Assembly (NCBI RefSeq): GCF_916618955.1
Contig: NZ_OU745390.1
Span: 2,976,001 to 3,040,000 of the forward strand
Reading direction: 5' to 3'
Length of the DNA: 64,000 bases
DNA from: Pseudomonas sp. Marseille-Q3773
GTDB taxonomy: Bacteria; Pseudomonadota; Gammaproteobacteria; Pseudomonadales; Pseudomonadaceae
Shown: piece by piece, positions 1 through 8,661 of the stretch
Layout: each line of letters begins with the position of its first letter
Numbering within the stretch: the first letter of the stretch is position 1
Made by a program: the position numbers and the translations under genes
Notes under the pieces: generated by a model
Database searches by the model: none
What the model saw: only the letters and a program-made list of their open reading frames with translations
Told to the model about the DNA's origin: nothing

Positions 1-268
1 TAGCCAGGCATACCTTGCCGACGTTGGCCTGGCGAATGTGGCCGATGACCACTTCGCTCTTGATTGGGTAGCGCTGCACCAGGTTGGCCACTTCCGACTC
101 GCTGCTGGCAGCCGGGTCCTGGAACAGGCGCAGGCCACGCCCTTCGTAGAAGCCGATGCCCCAGCCGTCGCGGTGCGGGCCGGTGCGGCCACCGCGCTGC
201 ATCAGGCCGGTGAAGCTGAAAACGATATCGGTGGGAACGTTGGCACTCATGCCCAGCAGTTCGCACAT
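1..268 (-). CDS. Class II glutamine amidotransferase (YafJ-like), 3' part cut by window edge
   Basis: The reading frame begins ATG-TGC, so after Met removal Cys2 becomes the N-terminal nucleophile expected of class II (Ntn-type) glutamine amidotransferases. The first 89 residues are visible; the [16 protein letters not shown] stretch is typical of the YafJ/GATase_4 group. A GGAG ribosome site lies 8 bases upstream. The gene starts 14 bases after the stop of the membrane-protein gene at 283-780 on the same strand, so the two are probably co-transcribed. The acceptor reaction of this family is not established. The C-terminal two thirds lie outside the window. Confidence 0.85.
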   Translation of the reverse strand, partial: MCELLGMSANVPTDIVFSFTGLMQRGGRTGPHRDGWGIGFYEGRGLRLFQDPAASSESEVANLVQRYPIKSEVVIGHIRQANVGKVCLA

Positions 269-282
269 AGGCGTTTCTCCGC

Positions 283-780
283 TTACAGACGGGGCTCGAC
301 CCGGCCACCGCCACGCAGGGCGGCAGGGCGCGGGTCGTCAAGGTAGCGGTCACGGCGCTCGGCGGCCAACGGCGCCTGGGCAGCGAGTGCGTCATCTTCG
401 GCGACCTGGCGCTGGGCCGCGGCCTCGGCCTGGGCGCGGCGCTCGCGGGCGCGCTTTTCCAGCGGCCAGCGCAGCGCCACGAAGAGGAAGTAGAGGCTGA
501 AGGCGAACATGCCGTACATGGCAAAGTCCGACACCGCGCGCCAGGCGTTGTTGCCGACCTTGAAGGCGATATCCAGCGCGGTGATGGCGATGGCCGGGGC
601 GAAGCTGTCCTTGGCCGGGTCGACGATGGTCGGGGTCAGCAGCAGTACCGCCAGCACCACCCGCAACGGTTCGCGCAGCCAGCGCCACATCCAGCCGGTG
701 AGTTTGAAGCCCACCAGCAGGCAGCCCAGGGCGGCCACCGCGTATAGGCCCCAGGCCAGGGTGTAGTCGTTCTCGGTCAT
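283..780 (-). CDS. Hypothetical inner-membrane protein, 165 aa
   Basis: I do not recognise a named family. The N-terminal two thirds holds about four hydrophobic segments (roughly residues 8-30, 38-52, 60-74 and 85-105). The C-terminal 60 residues are a charged Ala/Arg/Glu-rich tail, probably cytoplasmic and helical. It lies directly upstream of the amidotransferase gene and diverges from ptrB. No strong ribosome site precedes the ATG at 780. Codon usage matches the neighbours, so this is a genuine but uncharacterised gene; function cannot be assigned. Confidence 0.7.
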   Translation of the reverse strand: MTENDYTLAWGLYAVAALGCLLVGFKLTGWMWRWLREPLRVVLAVLLLTPTIVDPAKDSFAPAIAITALDIAFKVGNNAWRAVSDFAMYGMFAFSLYFLFVALRWPLEKRARERRAQAEAAAQRQVAEDDALAAQAPLAAERRDRYLDDPRPAALRGGGRVEPRL

Positions 781-872
781 GGTGTTCGTGCAAGCCAGGC
801 AAAGAGATGCCTATGATAAACACTTTTCCGGGCGCAGACAGCGTCTCCCTGTCCCCAGCCAAGAGTTCCCCG

Positions 873-2915
873 ATGCCGAACAAGCCTCAGCCACCCATCG
901 CCCATGCCGACAACGCCACCGACCCCTATGCCTGGCTGCAACAGCGCGACAGCCCCGAGGTGCTGGCTTACCTGCAAGCCGAAAACGCCTACCAGGAAGC
1001 CTGCCTGGCCGACCAGGCAGTGCTGCGCGAGCAATTGTTCGAAGAAATCAAGGGTCGCATCCTGGAAACCGACCTATCGCTGCCGACCCCCTGGGGCCCC
1101 TACCTCTACTACACCCGCACCACCGCTGGCGACGAGTACCCGCGCCACTACCGCTGCCCGCGCCCAGCCGACGACTCCAACACCGTCGATGAAAGCCAGG
1201 AGCAACTGCTGCTCGACCCCAATGCCCTGGCCAATGGCGGCTTCCTGTCACTGGGCGCGTTCAACGTCAGCCCCGACCACCGCCTGCTGGCCTACAGCCT
1301 CGACACCAGCGGCGACGAAATCTTCACCCTTTACGTCAAGGACCTGGCCAGTGGCAACGTCACCACCCTGCCCTTCGACGACTGCGACGGTAGCCTGACC
1401 TGGGCCAACGACAGCCAGACGCTGTTCTTTGCCGAACTGGACGACACCCACCGGCCCTGGCGCCTGCGCCGCCACACCTTGGGCAGCGATGGCGCGCAGA
1501 CCGTGTTCGAGGAGCCCGACGGGCGCTTTTTCCTGCACTGCTACCGCACCAGCTCCGAGCGCCAGCTGGTGCTGCTGCTCAACAGCAAGACCACCAGCGA
1601 AGCCTGGGTGCTGGATGCGGAAACGCCGCAGGCGCCCTTCACCTGCCTGGCGCCGCGAGTCGAAGGCCACGAATACTTCCCCGACCACGGCCAGCTCGAC
1701 GGCCAGTGGCGCTGGTTCATCCGCACCAACCAGGACGGCATCAACTTCGCCCTGTACCACGCGCCGGTGACACCGGTGCCAAGCCGTGCGCAATGGCAGG
1801 TGCTGGTGCCGCACCGCGACGCGATCATGCTCGAGGGCCTCAGCCTGAACGCCACCGCGCTGACCCTGAGCCTGCGCGAAGGCGGCCTGCCGATCATCGA
1901 AGTACGTCCCCAAGGCCTGCTGGCCTACCGTGTCAAGCTGCCCGATGCGGCCTACAGCCTGTACGTGCAGGACAGCCTGGAGTTCACCAGCCCACGCCTG
2001 CGCCTGCGCTACGAGGCCCTCAACCGCCCGGCCCAGGTGCGCCAGCTGGAACTGGCCAGTGGCGCCCAGGTGGTGCTCAAGCAAACCCCGGTACTCGGGC
2101 CGTTCGATGCCGATGACTACGTCAGCGAGCGCCTGTGGGCCAAGGCGGCGGATGGCACCCAGGTGCCGATCAGCCTGGTACGCCGGCGCCAGGACCAGGG
2201 CCAGACCGTGCCACTGTACCTGTATGGCTACGGCGCCTATGGCGAAAGCCTCGACCCGTGGTTCTCGCATGCGCGCCTGAGCCTGCTGCAGCGCGGCGTG
2301 GCCTTCGCCATCGCCCACGTGCGCGGCGGTGGCGAACTGGGCGAAGCCTGGTACCGCGCCGGCAAGCAGGAGCACAAGCACAACACCTTTGGCGACTTCA
2401 TCGCCTGTGCCGAGCACCTGATCGCCGAGGGCGTGACCGCCGCCGATCGCCTGGCCATCAGCGGCGGCAGTGCCGGTGGCCTGCTGATGGGCGCGGTGCT
2501 CAACCTGCGCCCCGAGCTGTTCCGTTGCGCAGTTGCCGAAGTGCCTTTCGTCGACGTGCTCAACACCATGCTCGACCCCGAGCTGCCATTGACCGTGACC
2601 GAGTACGACGAATGGGGCAACCCTGCAGAGCCAGAGGTGTACGAGCGAATCAAGGCCTACGCGCCATATGAGAACGTGAAGGCGCAGGCCTACCCGGCGA
2701 TGCTGGTGGTGGCGGGCTACAACGACAGCCGCGTGCAGTACTGGGAAGCGGCCAAGTGGGTGGCGCGGCTACGCACGCACAAGACCGACAGCAACCTGCT
2801 GCTGCTCAAGACCGAAATGGGGGCCGGGCATGGTGGGATGAGCGGGCGGTATCAGGGGCTCAAGGATGTGGCCCTTGAGTACGCGTTCGTGTTCGGCGAG
2901 CTAGGTATCGTTTGA
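873..2915 (+). CDS. ptrB: Oligopeptidase B (protease II), S9A prolyl oligopeptidase family
   Basis: A serine peptidase that cleaves short peptides after Arg/Lys in the cytoplasm. The 680-residue product has an N-terminal beta-propeller region followed by an alpha/beta-hydrolase domain. The nucleophile sits in GGSAGG (Ser533), with the acid in GYNDSR and the base His in GAGHGGM completing the triad. I chose ATG 873 because PPIAHADNATDPYAWL then aligns with the start of E. coli PtrB and AAGAG lies 7 bases upstream; ATGs at 807 and 813 would add 20-22 residues and cannot be excluded. The gene is followed by a large perfect inverted repeat that probably ends transcription. Confidence 0.93.
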   Translation: MPNKPQPPIAHADNATDPYAWLQQRDSPEVLAYLQAENAYQEACLADQAVLREQLFEEIKGRILETDLSLPTPWGPYLYYTRTTAGDEYPRHYRCPRPADDSNTVDESQEQLLLDPNALANGGFLSLGAFNVSPDHRLLAYSLDTSGDEIFTLYVKDLASGNVTTLPFDDCDGSLTWANDSQTLFFAELDDTHRPWRLRRHTLGSDGAQTVFEEPDGRFFLHCYRTSSERQLVLLLNSKTTSEAWVLDAETPQAPFTCLAPRVEGHEYFPDHGQLDGQWRWFIRTNQDGINFALYHAPVTPVPSRAQWQVLVPHRDAIMLEGLSLNATALTLSLREGGLPIIEVRPQGLLAYRVKLPDAAYSLYVQDSLEFTSPRLRLRYEALNRPAQVRQLELASGAQVVLKQTPVLGPFDADDYVSERLWAKAADGTQVPISLVRRRQDQGQTVPLYLYGYGAYGESLDPWFSHARLSLLQRGVAFAIAHVRGGGELGEAWYRAGKQEHKHNTFGDFIACAEHLIAEGVTAADRLAISGGSAGGLLMGAVLNLRPELFRCAVAEVPFVDVLNTMLDPELPLTVTEYDEWGNPAEPEVYERIKAYAPYENVKAQAYPAMLVVAGYNDSRVQYWEAAKWVARLRTHKTDSNLLLLKTEMGAGHGGMSGRYQGLKDVALEYAFVFGELGIV

Positions 2916-2942
2916 GAAAGCTGGGGGCGCTTTGCGCCCCTT

Positions 2943-3024
2943 TCGCGACACAAGGCCGCTCCCACAGGGATCGCGCGGTATTCAGGACATGCGCGATCCC
3001 TGTGGGAGCGGCCTTGTGTCGCGA
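2943..3024. repeat. Perfect 34-bp inverted repeat (REP variant), 14-nt loop
   Basis: Arms 2943-2976 and 2991-3024 are exact reverse complements. Each carries the GGCCGCTCCCACAGG core of Pseudomonas REP elements, flanked by CGCGACACAA instead of the commoner TTCGCGGG arm. It lies between the convergent ends of ptrB and the proline-rich protein gene and can act as a bidirectional transcription terminator or mRNA-stabilising hairpin. Confidence 0.9.
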
Positions 3025-3073
3025 TGTGCTGCAAAGCAGCCCCAAAATCCCACAGCCAACACGGCCCTCTCAG

Positions 3074-3352
3074 TCAGTCATCCTGCACCGGCTGCTTCGG
3101 CGGGTCCTGGCGCAACCCCGGCAAAGGCTGGTCCTTCGGCGGCCCGGGCACCGGCATGGGCGGCAACAACGGTGCCCCAGGCTGGCTGTTGTAGGCCTTG
3201 GGTGGTGTACTCGGGGTGATCTGCGGGTACGGCGTGGGCGTTGGTGTACCCGGTGCACCGGGCACTGGCGTGGTCAACCGGGGCGGAGTGCTGGCAGCTT
3301 CGGCCGTAGGCAGGCCAGCCAGCAGCAATACGGCAAGGATCGTGCGAAACAT
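3074..3352 (-). CDS. Small proline-rich secreted protein, 92 aa
   Basis: The N-terminus (MFRTILAVLLLAGLPTAEA) is a Sec signal peptide with probable cleavage after AEA near residue 19 or 20. The mature ~72 residues are unusually rich in Pro, Thr and Gly (PTPTPYPQITPSTPP, PLLPPMPVPGPP) and contain no Cys. This suggests an extended, unstructured periplasmic or surface peptide. An AGGAGG ribosome site precedes the ATG at 3352; a longer upstream frame to 3814 exists but only antisense to the YajD gene. No function is known to me. Confidence 0.75.
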   Translation of the reverse strand: MFRTILAVLLLAGLPTAEAASTPPRLTTPVPGAPGTPTPTPYPQITPSTPPKAYNSQPGAPLLPPMPVPGPPKDQPLPGLRQDPPKQPVQDD

Positions 3353-3484
3353 CAGCAACCTCCTGTCGGGAACCTTCCTACAGGCTACGCCGATATTCCC
3401 GTTTTTGCCTGTCCGCCAGCCGTGCAAGCACGCTAGACTCAGGGGCATAACCGTCATTTGCCTGACCAGAACGAAGGAAACACC

Positions 3485-3856
3485 ATGAGCTCCACCTCTT
3501 CCGCCGCCGCTACTGCGCGTCTGGACCGAATCCTGGCCGATGCCAAGCGTGACAAGGAAATGGGCTACCGCGACAAGGCCCTGAAAATGTACCCGCACGT
3601 GTGCGGCCGCTGCGCCCGCGAATTCTCCGGCAAGCGCCTGAGCGAACTGACCGTGCACCACCGCGACCACAACCACGACAACAACCCGCAGGATGGCTCC
3701 AACTGGGAGCTGCTGTGCCTGTATTGCCACGACAACGAGCATTCGCGCTACACCGACCAGCAGTACTTCAGCGAAGGCTCCACCAGTACCCCGAGCATCG
3801 CCAAGGCCACCCACAACCCGTTCGCCGGGTTGGCAGGCATGCTGAAGAAGGACTGA
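3485..3856 (+). CDS. yajD: YajD-like HNH nuclease family protein
   Basis: 123 residues containing an HNH-type zinc/metal-binding fold: CGRC (about residues 40-43), LTVHHRDHNHDNNPQDGSNW with the HH pair of the HNH core, then CLYCHDNEH. This matches E. coli YajD, a small protein of unknown biological role in the HNH endonuclease clan. An AAGGAA ribosome site precedes ATG 3485. It is a stand-alone gene with no restriction or phage genes nearby, so a housekeeping or repair role is likelier than defence. Confidence 0.85.
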   Translation: MSSTSSAAATARLDRILADAKRDKEMGYRDKALKMYPHVCGRCAREFSGKRLSELTVHHRDHNHDNNPQDGSNWELLCLYCHDNEHSRYTDQQYFSEGSTSTPSIAKATHNPFAGLAGMLKKD

Positions 3857-3926
3857 CCATCGATTCGCCCCCCGCTGCTACCGGGCAGCCCGTATAATCG
3901 CGCTTTTTTGCGAAGGGCCCCGGTAC

Positions 3927-4397
3927 GTGGCAAACAAACGATACAGCTGCATCGGCCTGTTCAACCCCAAGTCGGCGGAAAACGTCGGCTCGGTCATGCG
4001 CGCCGCGGGTTGCTACGGTGTCAATTCGGTGTTCTATACCGGCAAACGCTATGAACGCGCCCGTGACTTCGTCACCGATACCAAGCGCGTGCACTACGAC
4101 ATCCCGCTGATCGGCATCGACGACCTGCAACGCATCATCCCGCTGGGCTGCACGCCGGTGGCGGTGGAGCTGGTGGAAGGCGCCCGTCCGTTGCCGGAAT
4201 ACACCCACCCTGACCGGGCCATCTACATCTTCGGGCCGGAAGATGGCTCGCTGAGCGAGGATGTGCGGGGCTGGTGTGAAGAGACCATCTACATTCCGAC
4301 CGAAGGTTGCATGAACCTGGCGGCGACGGTGAATGTGGTGCTGTATGACCGCATGGCCAAGGGACTGAATACCCGTTCGGGGCCCAGGTTCAAATAA
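3927..4397 (+). CDS. SPOUT (TrmH/SpoU-type) RNA 2'-O-methyltransferase
   Basis: 156 residues with the three SpoU motifs: NPKSAENVGSVMRAA near residue 13 (motif 1), IFGPEDGSLS near residue 98 (motif 2) and IPTEGCMNLAATVNVVLYD near residue 122 (motif 3, forming the knotted SAM site). It should methylate ribose in tRNA or rRNA; the target cannot be read from sequence. The start is GTG at 3927 with AAGGG about 9 bases upstream. The gene has the minimal SPOUT length and no N-terminal RNA-binding extension. Confidence 0.88.
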   Translation: MANKRYSCIGLFNPKSAENVGSVMRAAGCYGVNSVFYTGKRYERARDFVTDTKRVHYDIPLIGIDDLQRIIPLGCTPVAVELVEGARPLPEYTHPDRAIYIFGPEDGSLSEDVRGWCEETIYIPTEGCMNLAATVNVVLYDRMAKGLNTRSGPRFK

Positions 4398-4459
4398 CCG
4401 ACTGAACGATGGCGGTGGCCGGCGGGTCAGCTGCATACATGTCAGACGGAGGCCTCGCC

Positions 4460-4801
4460 ATGCTGGATATTCATTCGCCTGCAACATCGCAGGACCACAA
4501 CGTTCATGGGCTGGAGCGCGCCAGTTCGCTGGCGGGCGGCGCCTTGATGGTCAGCAAGGGGCTGCGCCACGGCGGCCTGGTCGGCTTGTTGCAGGTTGCC
4601 GTGGGTGGCCTGGCGCTGGCGCGCGGCTTCACCGGGCACTGCGCGACCAAGGCCTGGTGGCAGCGGCACCGGCAGGAATACCACCGTTTGCGCTCGGACA
4701 TCGAGCGCAGTGCCTCCGAACTGCAGGCTTTGAAGGCCAGTGCGGAGGCGGCGACGCGGGGAGTGACTGTGACCGGGAAGGACCCGTTGGCTGGCAGTTG
4801 A
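4460..4801 (+). CDS. Small DUF2892-like membrane protein, 113 aa
   Basis: The central segment (about residues 18-55: GLERASSLAGGALMVSKGLR followed by GGLVGLLQVAVGGLALARG) is a two-helix membrane hairpin resembling the DUF2892 family. The C-terminal half is a charged helical region. ATG 4460 is preceded by GGAGG at ideal spacing, so I prefer it over the longer frame from 4409. Function is unknown. It stands alone between the SPOUT methyltransferase and a REP pair. Confidence 0.7.
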   Translation: MLDIHSPATSQDHNVHGLERASSLAGGALMVSKGLRHGGLVGLLQVAVGGLALARGFTGHCATKAWWQRHRQEYHRLRSDIERSASELQALKASAEAATRGVTVTGKDPLAGS

Positions 4802-4810
4802 TCCTGCACG

Positions 4811-4919
4811 CCTGTGTTGGCCCTTTCGCGGGCGCGCCCGCTCCCACAGGTACTGGATTGCCCCTGAGCCCTGCGCGGTCCTGTGGGAGCGGGCGTGCCC
4901 GCGAAAGGGCCGGCACAGG
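4811..4919. repeat. Paired REP elements (inverted)
   Basis: Left arm CCCGCTCCCACAGG at 4837-4850 and right arm CCTGTGGGAGCGGG at 4880-4893 are parts of two complete P. putida-type REP palindromes in inverted orientation. They sit between convergent genes. Confidence 0.9.
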
Positions 4920-4931
4920 CAATGGAGAGGC

Positions 4932-6137
4932 CTAGCGCAACACCTTGCTCTGCAACACCTCCGACTGCCGCCCCAGCACGTTCTCGCTGATCTGTACGAA
5001 GTCTTCGGTGCTGACGCCAGGCAGGCGCATCAGCCCGCGCACCACATCGTCGAGCGAGCGCCTGGCCTGGGTGTGGATGCGAATTTCCGTGTCCAGCGCC
5101 TGCAGCAGCATTACCCCGCGCGCCACCTGCGCCGGGCTCGCATGCTTGCCCTTGAGGTGGGTGACCTTGGCGCCCTGCTTGCTCAAACGCGCCTGCCAGG
5201 CCTGGTAGCGGTCATCGCTTATCCCGCCCGAGCGGCGCAGCAGCTCGCTGGCGTAGTAGTCGGTCAGGCTTTCCACCAGCCAGTCGTTGCCGTCGCGCCC
5301 ATGGATCTGCGCAAACAGTTGCACCACTTCGCGCAGTAGAGGGCTGCTGCCGTTCTCGCTCACCATCGGCCGGCCACTGTGCAGGTACAACGACCCGTGC
5401 GCCGCAGCCGCCCCGCGCCACATGCCGTCACGGGCGCCGACCAGCAGCAGCTTTGGCGGGTTACGCGGGAACAGCGCCTGCAATTGCGGCCAGACGAAGG
5501 TGAGCAAGGTCAGGCTGTCCATGCGCCGCATGCCCTGCCCCACCGGGGCGGCCACCGTCACCTCGGTATCGCCCAGGCGCGCGCGGCGGCTGCCCAGCTC
5601 GCCAGCGAGCATCCAGCCGGTCGGGCGATCGAACAGGCGCGATACGTTATCGATGCGGAACTTGTCCTTGCCGATGCGTGGCCAGGCGGTTTCGATGCCC
5701 TTCCAGCCCTCCGGCAGGTCGAATGCCAAGCGCGCCACCAGCTCGGTGCCATCCTGCTGGTCCAGGTGCGCCGGCGGTACCAGCTGGTCGCCGAGGAATA
5801 GCGCCCAATGCGGGTTGACGTGCGACGAATAGGCCCCGCCCCGCTTCTGGTCCAGCTGCACGCGGTAGCTGAGGCTAGTCTTGCCGGCAGCCGGCTGCCA
5901 GACGCCACGCTGGCCCTGCGTCTGCCAGTTGCCATCCGCCTGGAAGCCGCTGTAGGCCCCGGCCTTGCCCAGGTCGAAGTCCAGGCTGCGCACGGCACTG
6001 CCATCGGCCAAGGTAAGGCGGACCTCCGCCTGGCCACTGGCTGGCAGCAGGCGCACGTGGTAGTCCAGGTCGACCTTTTTCGCCCAGGCTGGCGAGCAGG
6101 CCACCAGGCCCAACAGCAACAACAGCTGGCAACGCAT
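4932..6137 (-). CDS. M61-like glycyl-aminopeptidase fold protein, apparently catalytically dead
   Basis: 401 residues beginning with a signal peptide (MRCQLLLLLGLVACSPAWA). The C-terminal part aligns by pattern with gluzincin (M1/M61) peptidases: LREVVQLFAQIHG at 268-280 occupies the place of the HExxH helix, and DWLVESLTDYYA at 285-296 matches the downstream WLxEG/D-YY segment that supplies the third zinc ligand (Glu289). Both zinc-ligand histidines are missing (Arg269 and Gln273), though Glu270 is kept. Export plus loss of zinc ligands suggests a periplasmic binding or scaffolding role. It lies immediately downstream of ycgN on the same strand. Confidence 0.7.
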   Translation of the reverse strand: MRCQLLLLLGLVACSPAWAKKVDLDYHVRLLPASGQAEVRLTLADGSAVRSLDFDLGKAGAYSGFQADGNWQTQGQRGVWQPAAGKTSLSYRVQLDQKRGGAYSSHVNPHWALFLGDQLVPPAHLDQQDGTELVARLAFDLPEGWKGIETAWPRIGKDKFRIDNVSRLFDRPTGWMLAGELGSRRARLGDTEVTVAAPVGQGMRRMDSLTLLTFVWPQLQALFPRNPPKLLLVGARDGMWRGAAAAHGSLYLHSGRPMVSENGSSPLLREVVQLFAQIHGRDGNDWLVESLTDYYASELLRRSGGISDDRYQAWQARLSKQGAKVTHLKGKHASPAQVARGVMLLQALDTEIRIHTQARRSLDDVVRGLMRLPGVSTEDFVQISENVLGRQSEVLQSKVLR

Positions 6138-6176
6138 AGAGAAACTCCTTGTATCCCGTACAGCGGGCAGCGCCGC

Positions 6177-6626
6177 TCAGCTGGCGCGGAAAATCAGGTG
6201 GTCTTCCCAGTCGTCTTCGTGCACATCGTGCTCGCTGAGCATACGCCCCGCCTGGGAGATGCGCTGTTCATGCACCTGCTGGCGATCACCGCAGACCAGG
6301 TGATGCCAGGCCGGCAGGTCCTTGCCCTCGCTGACCAGGCGGTAGCCGCAAGTGCTCGGCAGCCATTTGAACTGGTCGGCCTTGCCCGGGGTGAGCTGGA
6401 TGCAATCAGGCACCTGGGCGAAGCGATTCGGGTAGTCGCTGCACTGGCAGGTGTTCAGGTCCAGCAGCTTGCAGGCGATGCGTGTGTAGTAGACGCTATT
6501 GTCATCCTCGTCTTCGAGCTTCTGCAGGCAGCACAGACCGCAGCCGTCACACAGCGACTCCCACTCTTGCGGGCTGAGTTGCTCCAGGGTCTTGCGCCGC
6601 CAGAACGGGGCGTTTTCAGCGATCAT
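6177..6626 (-). CDS. ycgN: YcgN family (UPF0260) cysteine-cluster protein
   Basis: 149 residues from ATG 6626 ([14 protein letters not shown]), which matches the family N-terminus; an upstream ATG at 6644 would add six residues. The CDGCGLCC motif plus CQCSDY and later cysteines define the CxxCxxCC domain, thought to bind zinc or an iron-sulphur cluster. E. coli YcgN and YcgL are neighbours; here ycgL lies about 1.7 kb away next to rnd. Molecular function is unknown. Confidence 0.88.
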   Translation of the reverse strand: MIAENAPFWRRKTLEQLSPQEWESLCDGCGLCCLQKLEDEDDNSVYYTRIACKLLDLNTCQCSDYPNRFAQVPDCIQLTPGKADQFKWLPSTCGYRLVSEGKDLPAWHHLVCGDRQQVHEQRISQAGRMLSEHDVHEDDWEDHLIFRAS

Positions 6627-6770
6627 GACACGGATATCCTGCATTCATCTTGGCGCCGCGGCGCGCGGCGGCGCCAGTCTAGAGCCTGGCCCTCGGCAAA
6701 GCCAGACCGCTTGTCAGTGGCGACGCGAGGCAGTAGCGTGCGGGTTTCCCGTCCGTTTGCAGGAGCCGCC

Positions 6771-7364
6771 ATGAGCGCCAACCCTCGCATTGCCGATTAC
6801 GCCATCAACGAACAATTCATCAACCGCTGGTCACCACGCGCCTTTACCGCCGAGCCAATCAGCGAAGAAACCCTGCTGAGCTTCCTCGAAGCCGCACGCT
6901 GGGCCCCGTCGGCGTACAACTCGCAGCCGTGGCGGTTCCTGTATGCCCGTCGCGACACGCCAAACTGGGAGCGCTACCTGAATCTGCTGGTACCGTTCAA
7001 CCGCAGCTGGGCGCAGCACGCCTCGGCGTTGGTGCTGGTCCTGTCCAAGACCACCTTTGCCGCCCCGGGCACCACGGAAGAAAAGCCGGCGCTGTGGCAT
7101 ACCTTCGACACCGGTTCGGCCTGGGGGCACCTGGCCCTGCAAGCCAGCATCAGCGGCTGGCACACCCACGGCATGGCCGGTTTCGACCAGGCGCTGGCAC
7201 GCCAGGAGCTGAAAGTGCCGGAAGGCTACGTGCTGCATGCCATGGTGGCGATCGGCAAGCTGGGCGACAAGGCCAGCCTGGACGAAGCCCTGCAGGCACG
7301 CGAAGTGCCCAGCCCGCGCAAACCGCTGAGCGAGCTGGCGGCCGAGGGTGATTTCAGCCTGTAA
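6771..7364 (+). CDS. Nitroreductase family protein (FMN-dependent)
   Basis: 197 residues of the nitroreductase fold. The N-terminal RWSPRAFTAEPI segment and AARWAPSAYNSQPWRF (about residues 42-57) are characteristic FMN-binding motifs. The product should be a homodimeric NAD(P)H-dependent oxidoreductase of quinones or nitro compounds; the physiological substrate is unknown. ATG 6771 has GGAG 6 bases upstream. It diverges from ycgN and converges on the GhrA-type gene, with a REP-like hairpin between. Confidence 0.88.
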   Translation: MSANPRIADYAINEQFINRWSPRAFTAEPISEETLLSFLEAARWAPSAYNSQPWRFLYARRDTPNWERYLNLLVPFNRSWAQHASALVLVLSKTTFAAPGTTEEKPALWHTFDTGSAWGHLALQASISGWHTHGMAGFDQALARQELKVPEGYVLHAMVAIGKLGDKASLDEALQAREVPSPRKPLSELAAEGDFSL

Positions 7365-7383
7365 GGCCTGCTTTTTGCTGCAC

Positions 7384-7417
7384 CGGCCTCTTCACGGGCT
7401 TGCTCGCGAAGAGGCCG
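7384..7417. repeat. Single REP-like hairpin
   Basis: CGGCCTCTTC at 7384-7393 and GAAGAGGCCG at 7408-7417 form a perfect 10-bp stem with a 14-nt loop. It lies between the convergent nitroreductase and reductase genes and probably terminates both. Confidence 0.8.
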
Positions 7418-7432
7418 TACAGGTATTACCGT

Positions 7433-8365
7433 TCAGTAGCCACGGGCAAAGTTTACTTCGCCCCGCAACCCCTGCCCCGCCGCGTACGCCCGCAGATTCT
7501 CGACAAACAACCGCACCATCGCCGTCGGCGAGGTGGGCGCCGAGCTGTGCCCGGTCAGCAACAGGCCCCAGGCGGTCCAGAACGGGTGCTGCCTGGGCAG
7601 TGGCTCCTGGCGGCAGACATCGATCACCGCCCCGGCCAGGTGGCCATCCTTCAACGCCGCGACCAGGTCGGCGTCGACCACCGCCGCCCCACGCCCGGCA
7701 TTGATGAACAGCGCGCCGGGCTGGAAGCACTTGAACAGCGCCATGTCATACAGATCGTGGGTGGCCGGGGTGTCCGGCAGCAGGTTGAGCACATAGTCGA
7801 CTTGGCCAACCAGGCGCGGCAGGTCGGCCAACGCGGCCACTTCGACGAACGGCGCCTGTTCGCGCGCGCTGCTGGCGACACCGTACAGGACCACGCCAAA
7901 CGGCTGCAGGAACTCCGCCACACGCTGGCCAATGTCGCCAGTGCCGACGATCAGCACCTTGCGCCCCTCCAGGGTCCGCCCCGGGCGGTCGTCCCAACGC
8001 CGTTCGACCTGGCTGACCAGGCGCGACAGCACCTCGCGCTCGTGGCCAAGCATGTAGGTGAGCATGTACTCGGCCATCACCTGGCCAAAGATGCCCACGG
8101 CACGGGTCAGGCGATAGTCACGCGGCAGGCCTTCGGCCAGCAACGGGGTGATGCCGGCCCAGGTGGATTGCATCCAGTCCGGCTTGTGGCCCTGGCGCAA
8201 CAGGCTGGCCAGCAGGTCCGGCTGGCCCAGCCACACCGGGCACTGCGGTGCCTGGCGGGCCAGTTCGGCGGAGTCGCCGCTAGTCAGCACGTCCAGTTCA
8301 GGCGCGGCGGCACGCAGGATTTCGGCGTAACGAGCATGGTCATGCTCTGCAATCAGTACACGCAT
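7433..8365 (-). CDS. ghrA: Glyoxylate/hydroxypyruvate reductase, D-2-hydroxyacid dehydrogenase family (GhrA-type)
   Basis: 310 residues. The NAD(P)-binding Rossmann motif GTGDIG lies near residue 142, followed by LLPDTPATHDL, INAGRGAAVVDADL (catalytic Arg region), DVCRQEPLP (Glu) and GHSSAP (catalytic His). This is the order seen in GhrA, which reduces glyoxylate and hydroxypyruvate in the cytoplasm. It is the last gene of a likely rnd-ycgL-ghrA run; ycgL ends 2 bases upstream of the start. Substrate preference within the family is inferred. Confidence 0.85.
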   Translation of the reverse strand: MRVLIAEHDHARYAEILRAAAPELDVLTSGDSAELARQAPQCPVWLGQPDLLASLLRQGHKPDWMQSTWAGITPLLAEGLPRDYRLTRAVGIFGQVMAEYMLTYMLGHEREVLSRLVSQVERRWDDRPGRTLEGRKVLIVGTGDIGQRVAEFLQPFGVVLYGVASSAREQAPFVEVAALADLPRLVGQVDYVLNLLPDTPATHDLYDMALFKCFQPGALFINAGRGAAVVDADLVAALKDGHLAGAVIDVCRQEPLPRQHPFWTAWGLLLTGHSSAPTSPTAMVRLFVENLRAYAAGQGLRGEVNFARGY

Positions 8366-8367
8366 GA

Positions 8368-8661
8368 TCAGGCCGGGTCGTTACGGCGCAGCAACTCTTC
8401 GGGCAGGTGCTCGATGTAGTCGTCTTCGGGGGGCGGCATTTGCAGGTGGTAGCCCTGGTTGTCGAGGTTTTCCAGCACCTTGGCGATGTCTTCGCGGGCC
8501 AGCTTGCGCTCGGGGGTCAACACCAGGTCGAAGGCGTGCACGGGGGTGCCGAAGAACGGCAGCAGGCCTTCGGGCACGCGTTGCAGGCCATCGGCCTTGA
8601 GCACGTACAGGTACATTTCGTTCTTGCGGGGGCTCTTGTAGATCGAGCAAATGCGTTTCAT
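8368..8661 (-). CDS. ycgL: YcgL domain protein (UPF0745)
   Basis: 97 residues opening with [20 protein letters not shown], the signature of the YcgL family, a small alpha/beta protein of unknown biochemical role. The start overlaps the 3' end of rnd by four bases (ATGA), which implies translational coupling. The same rnd-ycgL linkage is common in gammaproteobacteria and hints at an RNA-related function. Confidence 0.9.
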   Translation of the reverse strand: MKRICSIYKSPRKNEMYLYVLKADGLQRVPEGLLPFFGTPVHAFDLVLTPERKLAREDIAKVLENLDNQGYHLQMPPPEDDYIEHLPEELLRRNDPA

